DNA of 64,000 nucleotides. It comes from Tenacibaculum larymnensis (GTDB taxonomy: Bacteria > Bacteroidota > Bacteroidia > Flavobacteriales > Flavobacteriaceae). Positions 7,166-15,712 of the stretch are shown here, piece by piece. Below the pieces are notes generated by a model. The model made no database searches, was not told where the DNA came from, and saw only the letters and a list, made by a program, of their open reading frames with translations. The position numbers and the translations under genes are program-made. How positions within the stretch are numbered: position 1 is the first letter of the stretch; each line of letters opens with the position of its first letter. The stretch spans positions 340,127 to 404,126 of the forward strand of contig NZ_JAIWJY010000004.1 in NCBI RefSeq assembly GCF_028829235.1, in the 5' to 3' direction.

Positions 7166-10108
7166 ATGAAAAAAATACTATTCTTACTCTTATCCTTGTG
7201 TATTAGTAGTTCTTTTGCACAAGAGTACTTTCCTACCAACACAGGAGTAAAGTCATCCAAAAACAATGTGTATACATTTACCAATGCTACCATTTATGTT
7301 ACTCCTAATCAAGTAATAAAAAAAGGAACATTACTTGTAAAAGACGGAAAAGTGGTTTCTGTAGGAAAATCTGTTACTATTCCTAACGAAGCACAAACTA
7401 TCGATCTTGATGGCAAATCTATTTATCCTTCTTTTGTAGATGTTTATGCTACTTTTGGTATTGAAAAACCAAAAAGGGAAGGTGGTCGCGGACAAGGGCC
7501 TCAATACGATGCTGGCAGAAAAGGATATTATTGGAACGATCATATTCGCCCTGATATAGACCCTGCTTCAGAATTCAAATTTGACGCTAAAAAAGCTAAA
7601 GAATTATTAGCTGCTGGTTTTGGTGCTGTTAATACGCACTTAGAAGATGGAATTATGCAAGGAAACGGAATTCTAGTTGCCTTAAATCCTAACAATACTG
7701 ACGCGTATCGAATTCTAGATAAAAAATCAGGAAACTACTTGTCGTTTTCTAAAAGTGTAAAATCACGTCAAAGTTACCCAACTTCACGTATGGGAGCTAT
7801 GGCTTTACTGCGCCAAACCTATTTAGATGCTGATTGGTATGCTAATGGAAATGCTAAAAATACTGACTTAGCTTTAGAAGCTTTAAATAACAACAAAAAC
7901 TTACCACAAATTTTTAATGCAGGTGGTTATTTAGATAATTTACGAGCTGATAAAATTGGAGATGAATTCGGTATTCAATACACTATCTTAGGTGGAGGAA
8001 ATGAGTACGAAAGAATTAATGATATAAAAGCAACCAATGCTACTTATATCCTTCCTATTAATTTTAGAAAAGCTTACGATGTATCTAACCCATTTTTAAC
8101 GGATAAAATTGCGTTGAGTGATATGCGCGCTTGGAATCAAGAGCCTTCAAATCCTGCTGTTTTTGCTCAAAATAAAATTCCTTTTGCTTTAACTACACAC
8201 GATTTAAAAAATGTAAAAGATTTTAGCACTAACTTACAAAAAGCTATAGCTCACGGATTAGATAAAACTACTGCTTTAGAAGCATTGACAACGGTTCCTG
8301 CTAACATTTTAAATAATACTAAAATAGGAAACTTAAAAGCTGGAAGCTATGCTAACTTTTTAATTACTTCTGGAGATATTTTTGATTCAAAAACTACCCT
8401 ATTTGAAAACTGGGTTCAAGGAGCTAAGAATGTTATCAACCCTATGGATATCAAAGATATTACGGGTAATTATGCCTTAAATGTTAATGGTTCGACGTAT
8501 ACCATGGCAATTACAGGTTCAGGCGCTAAACAAACTGCAGAAATTAAAAAAGGTGAAGAGAAAATCAATTCAAACTTTTCATTTGCTAATGATTGGATAA
8601 ACATTACTTTAAGAGAAGGTGATAATTTTACACGCTTAACTGGTCAATTAGACAATAAACAAATTAAAGGTACCGCTATTGATAATAACGGAAACGAAAG
8701 TAAATGGTCAGCTACTTATACTTCAAAAGTAGACGAGAAAAAGAAAGACAAGAAAAAAGACGACAAAACACCTGAAGTTTTTGCTGTTTCTTTCCCTAAT
8801 GTAGGTTATGGTAACGCTGCTAAACCTCAAAATGAAACTATTTTAATTAAAAATGCTACTGTTTGGACTTCTGAAAACAACGAAGTATTGAACAATACTG
8901 ACGTGTTAATCAAAGACGGAAAAATTTCAAAAATAGGAGCTAATTTATCTAGTAGAGCTGCAAAAGTAATTGACGGAACAGGTAAGTACCTTACCGCTGG
9001 TATTATTGATGAACACTCACATATTGCTGCGTCAGCAATTAACGAATCAGGTCATAATTCTTCTGCTGAAGTAACTATTGAAGATGTGATTAATCCTAAC
9101 GATATTAATATTTATAGAAACATCGCTGGTGGTGTTACTTCTATTCAAATTTTACATGGTTCAGCCAATCCTATTGGAGGACGCTCTGCTATTATTAAAC
9201 TAAAATGGGGAGAAAATGCTGACGGATTATTATACAACAATACCCCTAAATTTATCAAGTTTGCTTTAGGTGAAAACGTAAAACAATCTAACTGGGGAGA
9301 TTCTAACACCATTCGTTTCCCACAAACTCGTATGGGAGTTGAACAAGTATATATCGATTACTTCCAAAGAGCTAAAGAATACGATGCTAAAAAGAAAAGC
9401 GGACAACCATATCGTAAAGATATTGAGCTAGAAACCTTAGCTGAAATCATTAACAAAGAGCGTTTCATTTCTTGTCACTCTTACGTTCAATCAGAAATTA
9501 ATATGTTGATGAAGGTAGCTGAACAATTCAACTTTAACATCAACACATTCACTCATATTTTAGAAGGATATAAACTTGCTGATAAAATGAAAGAACACGG
9601 AGCTGGTGGTTCTACTTTCTCTGACTGGTGGGCATACAAGTATGAAGTTAACGACGCTATTCCTTACAACGCGGCAATTATGCACAACCAAGGAGTTACC
9701 GTTGCTATTAATTCTGATGATGCTGAAATGTCTCGTAGATTAAACCAAGAAGCTGCTAAATTGATAAAGTACGGTGGAATGAGCGAACAAGAAGCTTGGG
9801 CTACGGTAACTATAAATCCAGCAAAATTATTACACTTAAACGATCGTACAGGAAGTATTAAAGTTGGTAAAGATGCCGATGTAGTTCTATGGAGCGGAAA
9901 TCCTTTATCTGTGTACTCAAAAGCAGAGAAAACAATTATTGATGGAGCAGTATACTTCGATATTGAAAAAGATTTAGAAAAACGTAAAGCTATCAAAGCA
10001 GAACGTGCTAAATTGATCAATATGATGTTACAAGAGAAGTTAAAAGGTGGTAAAACACAAGCTCCTAAGAAAAAAACTCAAAAATTATTTCACTGTGATA
10101 CAGAATAA
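7166..10108 (+). CDS. Large secreted amidohydrolase (double-domain)
   Basis: This 980-residue protein has a signal peptide ending near SSFAQ. It carries two amidohydrolase-type halves. The N-terminal half (about 40-430) has the composite beta part (GTLLVKDGKVVSVG) but no obvious metal-binding HxH. A Lys/Asp-rich linker lies at about 522-540. The C-terminal half (about 570-960) contains DEHSHIA, later histidines (SCHSY, FTHILEG), NSDDAEMSRR and the closing VGKDADVVLWSGNPLS typical of active metal-dependent amidohydrolases. The substrate is unknown; peptides or cyclic amides are typical of the superfamily. The next gene, 19 bp downstream, is a shorter member of the same family, so the two are probably co-expressed. 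Confidence 0.85.
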   Translation: MKKILFLLLSLCISSSFAQEYFPTNTGVKSSKNNVYTFTNATIYVTPNQVIKKGTLLVKDGKVVSVGKSVTIPNEAQTIDLDGKSIYPSFVDVYATFGIEKPKREGGRGQGPQYDAGRKGYYWNDHIRPDIDPASEFKFDAKKAKELLAAGFGAVNTHLEDGIMQGNGILVALNPNNTDAYRILDKKSGNYLSFSKSVKSRQSYPTSRMGAMALLRQTYLDADWYANGNAKNTDLALEALNNNKNLPQIFNAGGYLDNLRADKIGDEFGIQYTILGGGNEYERINDIKATNATYILPINFRKAYDVSNPFLTDKIALSDMRAWNQEPSNPAVFAQNKIPFALTTHDLKNVKDFSTNLQKAIAHGLDKTTALEALTTVPANILNNTKIGNLKAGSYANFLITSGDIFDSKTTLFENWVQGAKNVINPMDIKDITGNYALNVNGSTYTMAITGSGAKQTAEIKKGEEKINSNFSFANDWINITLREGDNFTRLTGQLDNKQIKGTAIDNNGNESKWSATYTSKVDEKKKDKKKDDKTPEVFAVSFPNVGYGNAAKPQNETILIKNATVWTSENNEVLNNTDVLIKDGKISKIGANLSSRAAKVIDGTGKYLTAGIIDEHSHIAASAINESGHNSSAEVTIEDVINPNDINIYRNIAGGVTSIQILHGSANPIGGRSAIIKLKWGENADGLLYNNTPKFIKFALGENVKQSNWGDSNTIRFPQTRMGVEQVYIDYFQRAKEYDAKKKSGQPYRKDIELETLAEIINKERFISCHSYVQSEINMLMKVAEQFNFNINTFTHILEGYKLADKMKEHGAGGSTFSDWWAYKYEVNDAIPYNAAIMHNQGVTVAINSDDAEMSRRLNQEAAKLIKYGGMSEQEAWATVTINPAKLLHLNDRTGSIKVGKDADVVLWSGNPLSVYSKAEKTIIDGAVYFDIEKDLEKRKAIKAERAKLINMMLQEKLKGGKTQAPKKKTQKLFHCDTE

Positions 10109-10127
10109 GAACTTAAAAATACAAAAC

Positions 10128-11426
10128 ATGAAAATTAAATTAATATATAGTTTGGTATGTTTCTTATTCTTAGGAAACATGCTAGCTCAACAAACACCAG
10201 CACCTAAGCAGACTCAAGATTATTCTATTGAAGGAGCTACAGCACATTTAGGTAATGGAGAAGTGATTGAAAACTCTTTAATTATGTTCTCTAACGGAAA
10301 AATTAAGTTTGTAGGAAGTGCTAAAATGAAAATTGCCCGCATGGGTACCGTTATTAATGCAAAAGGAAAACATGTATATCCAGGATTTATTGCTGCAAAC
10401 ACCTCTTTAGGATTAGCTGAAATAGATGCCGTTCGTGCTACAAGAGATGTTGACGAAGTTGGTACCATGTTGCCTCACATACGTAGTATTATAGCTTACA
10501 ATACCGAAAGCAAAGTAGTAGAAACGATGCGTCCTAACGGAGTGTTAATGGCACAAGTAGCGCCTCGTGGTGGAGTTATCTCTGGCACCTCTTCTATCGT
10601 TCAACTAGATGCTTGGAATTGGGAAGACGCTTCTATCAAAACTGATGACGGAATTCACATGAATTGGCCTAATGCTTTTAGCCGTGGTCGTTGGTGGATG
10701 GGAGAAGATCCTGGTTTAAAACCAAATAAAGACTATCAAAAAAACATTGAGGAATTTAAAGACTTTTTTGCCAACGCAAAAAGCTATTTAGCCAGCAATA
10801 AGTCTACTAAAAACTTACCTTATGAGTCTTTACAAGGTGTTTTAAACGGTTCTCAAAAAATGTTTGTACACGTATCTGGTAAAAAAGGAATTACCGACGC
10901 GGTAAATACTTGTAAAGAATTAGGTATTAAAAACATCGTAATCGTACGCGGACAAGAAGCTGAAAAAGTAGCCGATTTATTAAACACTAACAACATTCCT
11001 GTTATTTTAGAACGTGCGCACCGTTTACCTAATGGTGAAGATACTGATTATGACAGACCTTATCGTGCTGCTAAAATATTAGCTGATGCAGGTATCTTAG
11101 TAGGTTTAGGTATGGAAGGAGAAATGGAACGTATGAGTACACGTAACCTTCCTTTTTATGCAGGTACTTACGCTGCTTACGGATTAGATAAAGAAAAAGC
11201 AGTTCAGTTAATTACAGGTAACAATGCCAAAATATTAGGAATTGATGATAAAGTAGGTACTTTAGAAGTTGGTAAGGATGCTACCCTATTTATTTCTGAA
11301 GGAGATGCTTTAGACATGCGAACAAATATTTTAAACGAAGCTTTTATTCAAGGAAGAAAGATTAGTTTAGAGTCGCACCAAACCAAATTATGGAAACGTT
11401 ATTCTGATAAGTATAAGAATCAATAA
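10128..11426 (+). CDS. Secreted amidohydrolase-family protein
   Basis: This 432-residue protein has a signal peptide (KLIYSLVCFLFLGNMLAQ). The start at 10128 is chosen because an upstream in-frame start at 10047 would bury the signal peptide behind a basic tail and overlap the preceding gene. It resembles the N-terminal half of the upstream 980-residue protein: a composite beta-sandwich with GTVINAKGKHVYPGFIAANTSLG, and a C-terminal VGKDATLFISEGDALD. The usual HxH metal site is replaced by ANTS at the expected place, so it may be a degenerate or partner subunit. It lies 19 bp after the larger amidohydrolase gene. Confidence 0.8.
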   Translation: MKIKLIYSLVCFLFLGNMLAQQTPAPKQTQDYSIEGATAHLGNGEVIENSLIMFSNGKIKFVGSAKMKIARMGTVINAKGKHVYPGFIAANTSLGLAEIDAVRATRDVDEVGTMLPHIRSIIAYNTESKVVETMRPNGVLMAQVAPRGGVISGTSSIVQLDAWNWEDASIKTDDGIHMNWPNAFSRGRWWMGEDPGLKPNKDYQKNIEEFKDFFANAKSYLASNKSTKNLPYESLQGVLNGSQKMFVHVSGKKGITDAVNTCKELGIKNIVIVRGQEAEKVADLLNTNNIPVILERAHRLPNGEDTDYDRPYRAAKILADAGILVGLGMEGEMERMSTRNLPFYAGTYAAYGLDKEKAVQLITGNNAKILGIDDKVGTLEVGKDATLFISEGDALDMRTNILNEAFIQGRKISLESHQTKLWKRYSDKYKNQ

Positions 11427-11428
11427 AA

Positions 11429-11549
11429 CGTCATTCCGAGGAAGTTGGACTAAGGAATCTAGATAACAATTCATCTAGTCATTTCGAGCAATAGGGAGGA
11501 ATCTCATTCAAGTTTCTCCTTCCATTTCACTTATGTTTGAAATGACAAC
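11429..11549. repeat. Dispersed flavobacterial intergenic repeat (GTCATTYCGA...GGAATCT type)
   Basis: This untranslated stretch contains two tandem, related half-units, each starting GTCATT(C/T)CGA and containing GGAATCT. It ends with GAAATGAC, the inverse of the unit start. A related piece lies in the opposite orientation at 58541-58590. Such repeats recur in flavobacterial genomes and can fold into hairpins. The mechanism that spreads them is unknown to me. Confidence 0.6.
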
Positions 11550-11560
11550 AATTTTTTCTC

Positions 11561-11588
11561 AAAAAAGCTCGGTTACCCGAGCTTTTTT
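11561..11588 (+). terminator. Terminator after the amidohydrolase pair
   Basis: A 12-bp perfect stem (11561-11572 and 11577-11588) with a TTAC loop continues into a run of T. It follows the dispersed repeat and ends the amidohydrolase transcript. Confidence 0.8.
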
Positions 11589-11677
11589 TATTCTAAAACG
11601 ATAGCCAAACAGTTAATTTCCTGCAACTTGACTTTAAATCATTTCATTTCTACACTCATGTATTTCTCTCTAGGTAA

Positions 11678-11704
11678 TTGATTAAGTCTATATTCGTATT
11701 TTTG
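11678..11704 (+). promoter_or_regulatory. Promoter of the RNA methyltransferase gene
   Basis: TTG at 11678-11680 and TATTTTTG at 11697-11704 (the TAnnTTTG -7 element of Bacteroidota) are separated by 16 nt. The -7 element ends only 5 nt before the ATG at 11710. Transcription would therefore start at or beside the start codon, suggesting a leaderless mRNA. Confidence 0.55.
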
Positions 11705-11709
11705 CAAGA

Positions 11710-12507
11710 ATGAAACAGATTAGCAGTACACAAAACGCCTATATAAAAGAGCTTTTAAAGCTTCAAGAAAAATCGCGTGAACGTAAGAAAAAAGGACTTT
11801 TTTTAGTTGAAGGACAACGCGAAATTTCGTTAGTACTCAAAGGTGGATATGAAATTGACACTGTACTTTTTGTACCTGAACTTTTCACAGAAGAAAATCT
11901 AACTGAAATAAAAAACCAAACGGCTAATTGCATCGAAATTACGAAAGAAGTATATCAAAAACTTGCCTATCGCGATACTACCGAAGGCATTATTGCTGTG
12001 GTTAAATCTAAAAGTTTTGATTTAGACGCTATTGAATTCAACACCACTACTCCACTCGTGTTGATTATGGAAGGTATTGAAAAACCAGGAAATATTGGTG
12101 CCATGTTACGTACTGCCGATGCTGCGAATGTAGATGCTGTTTTTATCGCCAATCCTAAATCGGATATATTCAATCCCAACATCATTCGCTCTAGTGTAGG
12201 TTGTGTGTTTACCAATCAAATCGGTGTAGGTTCTTCTGAAGAAATTATTGCTTTTTTACAAAAGAAAAACATCCATATTTATAGTGCTACGCTACAAAAC
12301 TCAAACGAATACCATAAAAACGACTACACAAAAGCTACGGCTTTGGTAGTAGGTACCGAAGCTACAGGCTTAACACAAATTTGGCGAGACGAAGCTATTC
12401 AAAACATCAACATCCCTATGCAAGGAGAAATTGATTCTATGAATGTATCGGTTGCTGCAGCTATTTTAACTTTTGAAGCTAAGCGACAACGTAATTTTAT
12501 AAAGTAA
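11710..12507 (+). CDS. TrmH/SpoU-family RNA 2'-O-methyltransferase
   Basis: This 265-residue protein has an N-terminal RNA-binding substrate domain (about 1-100) with LLKLQEKSRERKKKGLFLVEGQREI, and a C-terminal SPOUT methyltransferase domain. The SpoU motifs are clear: motif 1 in EKPGNIGAMLRTADAANVDAVFI, motif 2 around LVVGTEATGLTQIW, and motif 3 in NIPMQGEIDSMNVSVAAAI. The knotted fold binds S-adenosylmethionine and methylates a ribose in rRNA or tRNA; the exact target cannot be told. It is a core gene and forms the left border of the accessory module region that follows. Confidence 0.9.
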   Translation: MKQISSTQNAYIKELLKLQEKSRERKKKGLFLVEGQREISLVLKGGYEIDTVLFVPELFTEENLTEIKNQTANCIEITKEVYQKLAYRDTTEGIIAVVKSKSFDLDAIEFNTTTPLVLIMEGIEKPGNIGAMLRTADAANVDAVFIANPKSDIFNPNIIRSSVGCVFTNQIGVGSSEEIIAFLQKKNIHIYSATLQNSNEYHKNDYTKATALVVGTEATGLTQIWRDEAIQNINIPMQGEIDSMNVSVAAAILTFEAKRQRNFIK

Positions 12508-12538
12508 GTTTACTTATTAAACCTGAAAAACAATATTA

Positions 12539-12625
12539 TAACCGTACATTTTTTGTACGGTTTTTTATTTTGTTTATATTGGCTAGCGCTAATAAAAAGA
12601 ACAAAAATTGCTATAGATTTCCTTT
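12539..12625 (+). repeat. Module-border repeat, copy A
   Basis: This is the first of five related intergenic elements. It has a hairpin (CCGTAC...GTACGG with T-rich loop) followed by TTTTTTATTTTG, which is a terminator for trmH. A block GGCTAGCGCTAATAAAAAGAACAAAAATTGCT comes next; its first 20 bases are at 12581-12600. The other copies lie at 14291, 15556, 18949 and 23592. It precedes the PD-(D/E)XK-TOPRIM gene by about 120 bp. Confidence 0.8.
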
Positions 12626-12741
12626 TTTTCAAAACAAGTAAGCTTAGCAATAAAAGAACAGTATAGTACTCTTATAACTCCTTTTTGGTTGTGTAATGAT
12701 GTATTTAATGTGTATATAAACAAGTTAGGCTCAATTCAAAA

Positions 12742-13800
12742 ATGGATATAAATAAAGAATATACAGAACTTTTATCACCACCAAAAAATGCTAAACCGAG
12801 CTGGTTTAGACAGCGTGGATTCAAATTTGAAAGAATTTTAAATGAACTTTTAAAAAGAGAAGGATTAGAGCCAAGATCTGGATATAAACCAGAAGGAGAA
12901 CAAATAGATGGTTCATTTTTTTTAGACGGAGCGGTATTTCTACTTGAAGCCAAATGGCACAAAGATGAACTTCCAGCATCATCTATTTATCAGTTCAAGG
13001 GAAAAGTTGACGGGAAACTATTGGGAACTATTGGGATATTTATTTCCATGTCGGGTTACTCTAATGACGCTGTAGATGCTTTAACTCTAGGAAAATCTTT
13101 AAATGTTATTCTTTTTGGAAAAGACGATATTGACTCAGTTATAATACACAATAAACCCTTCAAGAATATTCTAAAATCTAAACTTAGAAAAGCAGCAGAA
13201 GAAGGAATTGTTTATTTACCAATTGAGTCAGAACAAGTAACGAAAGAAGGAGTGACGAAAATTGAAAATTACCTTTACGATGGACATTCAACTCAAATTG
13301 TAAAAAATGAAGGTGTTGATGAAATTGATACTGATTTGGTAATTATCTGTGAAGGAAAAACAGATAGTGATATTATCTCTTTCATGTCAACTAAAATTCT
13401 TAATCAACTGAATTCTACACTTTCTATAAAGATTATAGTTGCAATGGGAAAATTTACCATACCAAAAGTTGCTAACTCAGTTTTCAACCTTAATTACAAA
13501 ACACCTGTTTTAATTGTTGCCGACTCTGATTCAGATACTTCTAAAACAATAGACTTGTTCAAAAGAAATATTGATTCACCAAATTGGAACGCAGCTATTC
13601 CCGATCCTGAAATCGAAACATGGCTAGGATTTAAGGATAGACATGAACTAAAGGCTAAACTTCGTAAAGGTGGTGATTTTAGAACAGAAATTAAAAGAAT
13701 TATTGAAGAGACTGATATTGAAAAGCTTGCGAATGAGAATGAAGCATTTGGAGTTTTCTACAATACCATAAAAGAGCCTAACACTGTATATAAACCATAG
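12742..13800 (+). CDS. PD-(D/E)XK nuclease-like and TOPRIM fusion, possible defence protein
   Basis: This 352-residue cytosolic protein was not recognised as a named family, but two domains are readable. The N-terminal part (about 20-130) has the restriction-endonuclease-like signature Glu30, Asp56 (GEQIDG) and Glu69-x-Lys71 (LLEAKW), as in Mrr-type nucleases. The C-terminal part (about 195-340) looks like a TOPRIM domain: Glu204 in IICEGKTD, then Asp261/Asp263/Asp265 in VADSDSD, and PDPEIETWLG as in OLD-like and DUF4435-like TOPRIM proteins. Both active sites look intact. A nuclease-TOPRIM pairing in an accessory region suggests genome defence, but this is an inference. No ATPase gene is adjacent. 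Confidence 0.7.
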   Translation: MDINKEYTELLSPPKNAKPSWFRQRGFKFERILNELLKREGLEPRSGYKPEGEQIDGSFFLDGAVFLLEAKWHKDELPASSIYQFKGKVDGKLLGTIGIFISMSGYSNDAVDALTLGKSLNVILFGKDDIDSVIIHNKPFKNILKSKLRKAAEEGIVYLPIESEQVTKEGVTKIENYLYDGHSTQIVKNEGVDEIDTDLVIICEGKTDSDIISFMSTKILNQLNSTLSIKIIVAMGKFTIPKVANSVFNLNYKTPVLIVADSDSDTSKTIDLFKRNIDSPNWNAAIPDPEIETWLGFKDRHELKAKLRKGGDFRTEIKRIIEETDIEKLANENEAFGVFYNTIKEPNTVYKP

Positions 13801-13843
13801 CCACCTATCGGCAGGCTACGCTTCACATACAAGACCGTTATAT
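13776..13843 (+). other. attC-like imperfect palindrome
   Basis: GCCTAAC (fits the integron R'' core RYYYAAC) at 13776 and GTTATAT (one mismatch to GTTRRRY) at 13837 enclose 68 bp. TAAC-AC-TGTATA on the left pairs imperfectly with the complement of CATACAAGACCGTTA on the right, leaving unpaired bases. The element spans the 3' end of the nuclease gene and the gap before the next gene, which is the usual place of a cassette site. No integrase is in the window. Confidence 0.35.
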
Positions 13844-13856
13844 GCAATTAGACTAA

Positions 13857-14291
13857 ATGAAAAATAACAAACTAGAAATATTATTTAAACTTTTATGGGT
13901 TGGATTAACTTTGTTCACAATCTATATTTTTGGTTGGTTGACTTTTATTTATTTGACTTTCGGAAATATTGAAACCAATCAATACAGCTCTTGGAATTTA
14001 CTTATACCAAATATTTTGACAATTGGACTACTTATATTCTACGCAAAAGAAATATTAATTGGATATAAACCAACATCAATAGCTCGGAATCTGAAATCAT
14101 TACTAATATTCTCAACTCTCATAATAATTCTGACTATAATTCAAATCCCACAATTTAAATTATTATTTGATTCCCCAAAATCTGAGTCTTGGCAAATCAT
14201 TTTATCTCTCATTATAATTTTGACCTGTTACGTTGGAATTATAACAAATAGAATATTGAGGATTAAAAAATTGAAAAACAAACTACTTTAA
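13857..14291 (+). CDS. Small four-helix membrane protein, unknown
   Basis: This 144-residue protein is mostly hydrophobic, with about four transmembrane segments near residues 10-33, 46-60, 80-98 and 113-130. A positively charged C-terminus (RILRIKKLKNKLL) probably lies in the cytosol. No family or catalytic motif is recognised. It begins 57 bp after the nuclease-TOPRIM gene, beyond the attC-like palindrome, and ends at the second module-border repeat. It could be a partner of the nuclease or an independent cassette gene; the sequence does not decide. Confidence 0.6.
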   Translation: MKNNKLEILFKLLWVGLTLFTIYIFGWLTFIYLTFGNIETNQYSSWNLLIPNILTIGLLIFYAKEILIGYKPTSIARNLKSLLIFSTLIIILTIIQIPQFKLLFDSPKSESWQIILSLIIILTCYVGIITNRILRIKKLKNKLL

Positions 14292-14381
14292 ATTGTACAT
14301 TTTTGTGCGGTTTTTTATTTTGTTTTATCTTGGCTTTCGCTTATTAAGAGAACAAAAATTACCACAACTCCCTTTTATTGC
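14291..14381 (+). repeat. Module-border repeat, copy B
   Basis: The hairpin arms are partly decayed here (TTGTACATTTTTGTGCGG), but the T-run, TTTTGTTTTATCTTGGCT and GAACAAAAATTACCACAACT are conserved. The copy starts at the stop codon of the membrane protein gene and lies about 60 bp upstream of the phosphatase gene. Confidence 0.75.
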
Positions 14382-14439
14382 CTATAAGTATCTGGATAAT
14401 AGCAGTATTATAGTTATTAGTAATACCAAAAATAAATTT

Positions 14440-15483
14440 ATGATTAAAAAATTTTTAATAGTAGTAATAGTTTTTATGACTATTTCACCTGTATTTTGTC
14501 AAAATACTACAAATGTAAAAACTAGTGTTCAAAATAAATTCTCTGATGGACCATATATATTTATTGAAAACAATAATCTGATTAAAAAATCAATAATAAA
14601 TGGTCAGGTTTTCTCTAAAGTTTTAGAACCTAATGCTTATGACACAATATTTAATCCTGACAAAGCTGTTTTTAATAACATAAGAAAAATAGCTGCGTTA
14701 AGTGACATTCACGGACAATATGATTTAGCTATTGAAATATTAAAAAACAATAAGGTAATTGACAGCAAACTGAATTGGAATTTTGGTAAAGGTCACTTAA
14801 TAATTGTTGGAGATATTTTTGATAGAGGTGATAAAGTTAATGAAACCCTTTGGTTAATTTATAAACTTGAACACCAAGCAAAAAGAAAAGGTGGACGTGT
14901 ACATTTTTTATTGGGTAATCACGAGTATATGATTCTCCATAAAGATTTAAGATACATAAACGAAAAATACAAGTTAACCTCTAAATTATTAAACGTAGAC
15001 TATGATGAGTTATATGGAAAAAAGACTCTTATTGGTAGATGGTTACGCTCTAAACCAACAATAGTAAAAATAAATAATAACGTTTTTGTTCACGGTGGAA
15101 TTTCAAAAGACTTTTTAGCTCAAAATGATTTTAATATCAAAAACATAAACGATATAATGAGAAGTTCTATAGATCGTAGCAAAAAAGAAATGAAATCTAC
15201 AGACTTTTATAAAACCTATTATGGTAATACAAGTTTAATATGGTATCGTGGATATTTTAGAGACAATCTAAAGGATAAAGATATTTCTGATATCTTAACT
15301 GATATAAGTTCAAAACATATAATAGTAGGACATTGTTCTAACAAAGAAGTAGTTAGTTTGTTTAACAACAAAGTTTTCGGAGTAGACTCTAGTATTAAAA
15401 AAGGAGAATATGGTGAACTATTATTTATAAAAAACGGGAAATATTTTCGTAAAACATTAAAAGGAAATAAAATACAATTTTAG
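14440..15483 (+). CDS. Secreted PPP-family metallophosphatase
   Basis: This 347-residue protein has a signal peptide (KKFLIVVIVFMTISPVFCQ). The start at 14440 is preferred, because the frame open from 14293 would read through the repeat and hide the signal peptide. The calcineurin-like motifs are all present: ALSDIHGQYD, VGDIFDRGDKV, LLGNHEYM, FVHGG and VGHC. The GDxxDRG form points to the PPP group, close to Shewanella-like bacterial phosphatases. It should bind two metal ions and hydrolyse phosphoesters in the periplasm. It is the only gene of its module, between repeats B and C. Confidence 0.82.
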   Translation: MIKKFLIVVIVFMTISPVFCQNTTNVKTSVQNKFSDGPYIFIENNNLIKKSIINGQVFSKVLEPNAYDTIFNPDKAVFNNIRKIAALSDIHGQYDLAIEILKNNKVIDSKLNWNFGKGHLIIVGDIFDRGDKVNETLWLIYKLEHQAKRKGGRVHFLLGNHEYMILHKDLRYINEKYKLTSKLLNVDYDELYGKKTLIGRWLRSKPTIVKINNNVFVHGGISKDFLAQNDFNIKNINDIMRSSIDRSKKEMKSTDFYKTYYGNTSLIWYRGYFRDNLKDKDISDILTDISSKHIIVGHCSNKEVVSLFNNKVFGVDSSIKKGEYGELLFIKNGKYFRKTLKGNKIQF

Positions 15484-15553
15484 GGAGTTATATTATCTAC
15501 AACCTCTATTACAGTAGGTTCATAACTTATCTATCAAAATTGAAATCATCTTT

Positions 15554-15640
15554 TTAACCGTACATTTTTGTACGGTTTTTTATTTTGTTTTATCTTGGCT
15601 ACCATTGAATAAGAAGAATAAAATTGCTACAACTTTCATT
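15554..15640 (+). repeat. Module-border repeat, copy C
   Basis: AACCGTACATTTTTGTACGG plus a T-run forms a terminator for the phosphatase gene. ATTTTGTTTTATCTTGGCT, a diverged middle (ACCATTGAATAAGAAG) and AATAAAATTGCTACAACTTTC follow. The element is almost identical to copy D over its first 45 bases. It ends about 75 bp before the next gene. Confidence 0.8.
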
Positions 15641-15712
15641 TATCTATCAAAAATAGAATTCTGCTAACAGTTTTATTCTCATTTAACTTTAGTCATTAAA
15701 CAGCTAAACAAA

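Noticed and set aside
10047..10127. Earlier in-frame start for the second amidohydrolase
   Set aside because: It would overlap the end of the previous gene and place 27 basic residues before a clear signal peptide starting at 10128.
14293..14439. Longer frame for the phosphatase gene
   Set aside because: It reads through border repeat B and hides the signal peptide that starts at 14440.
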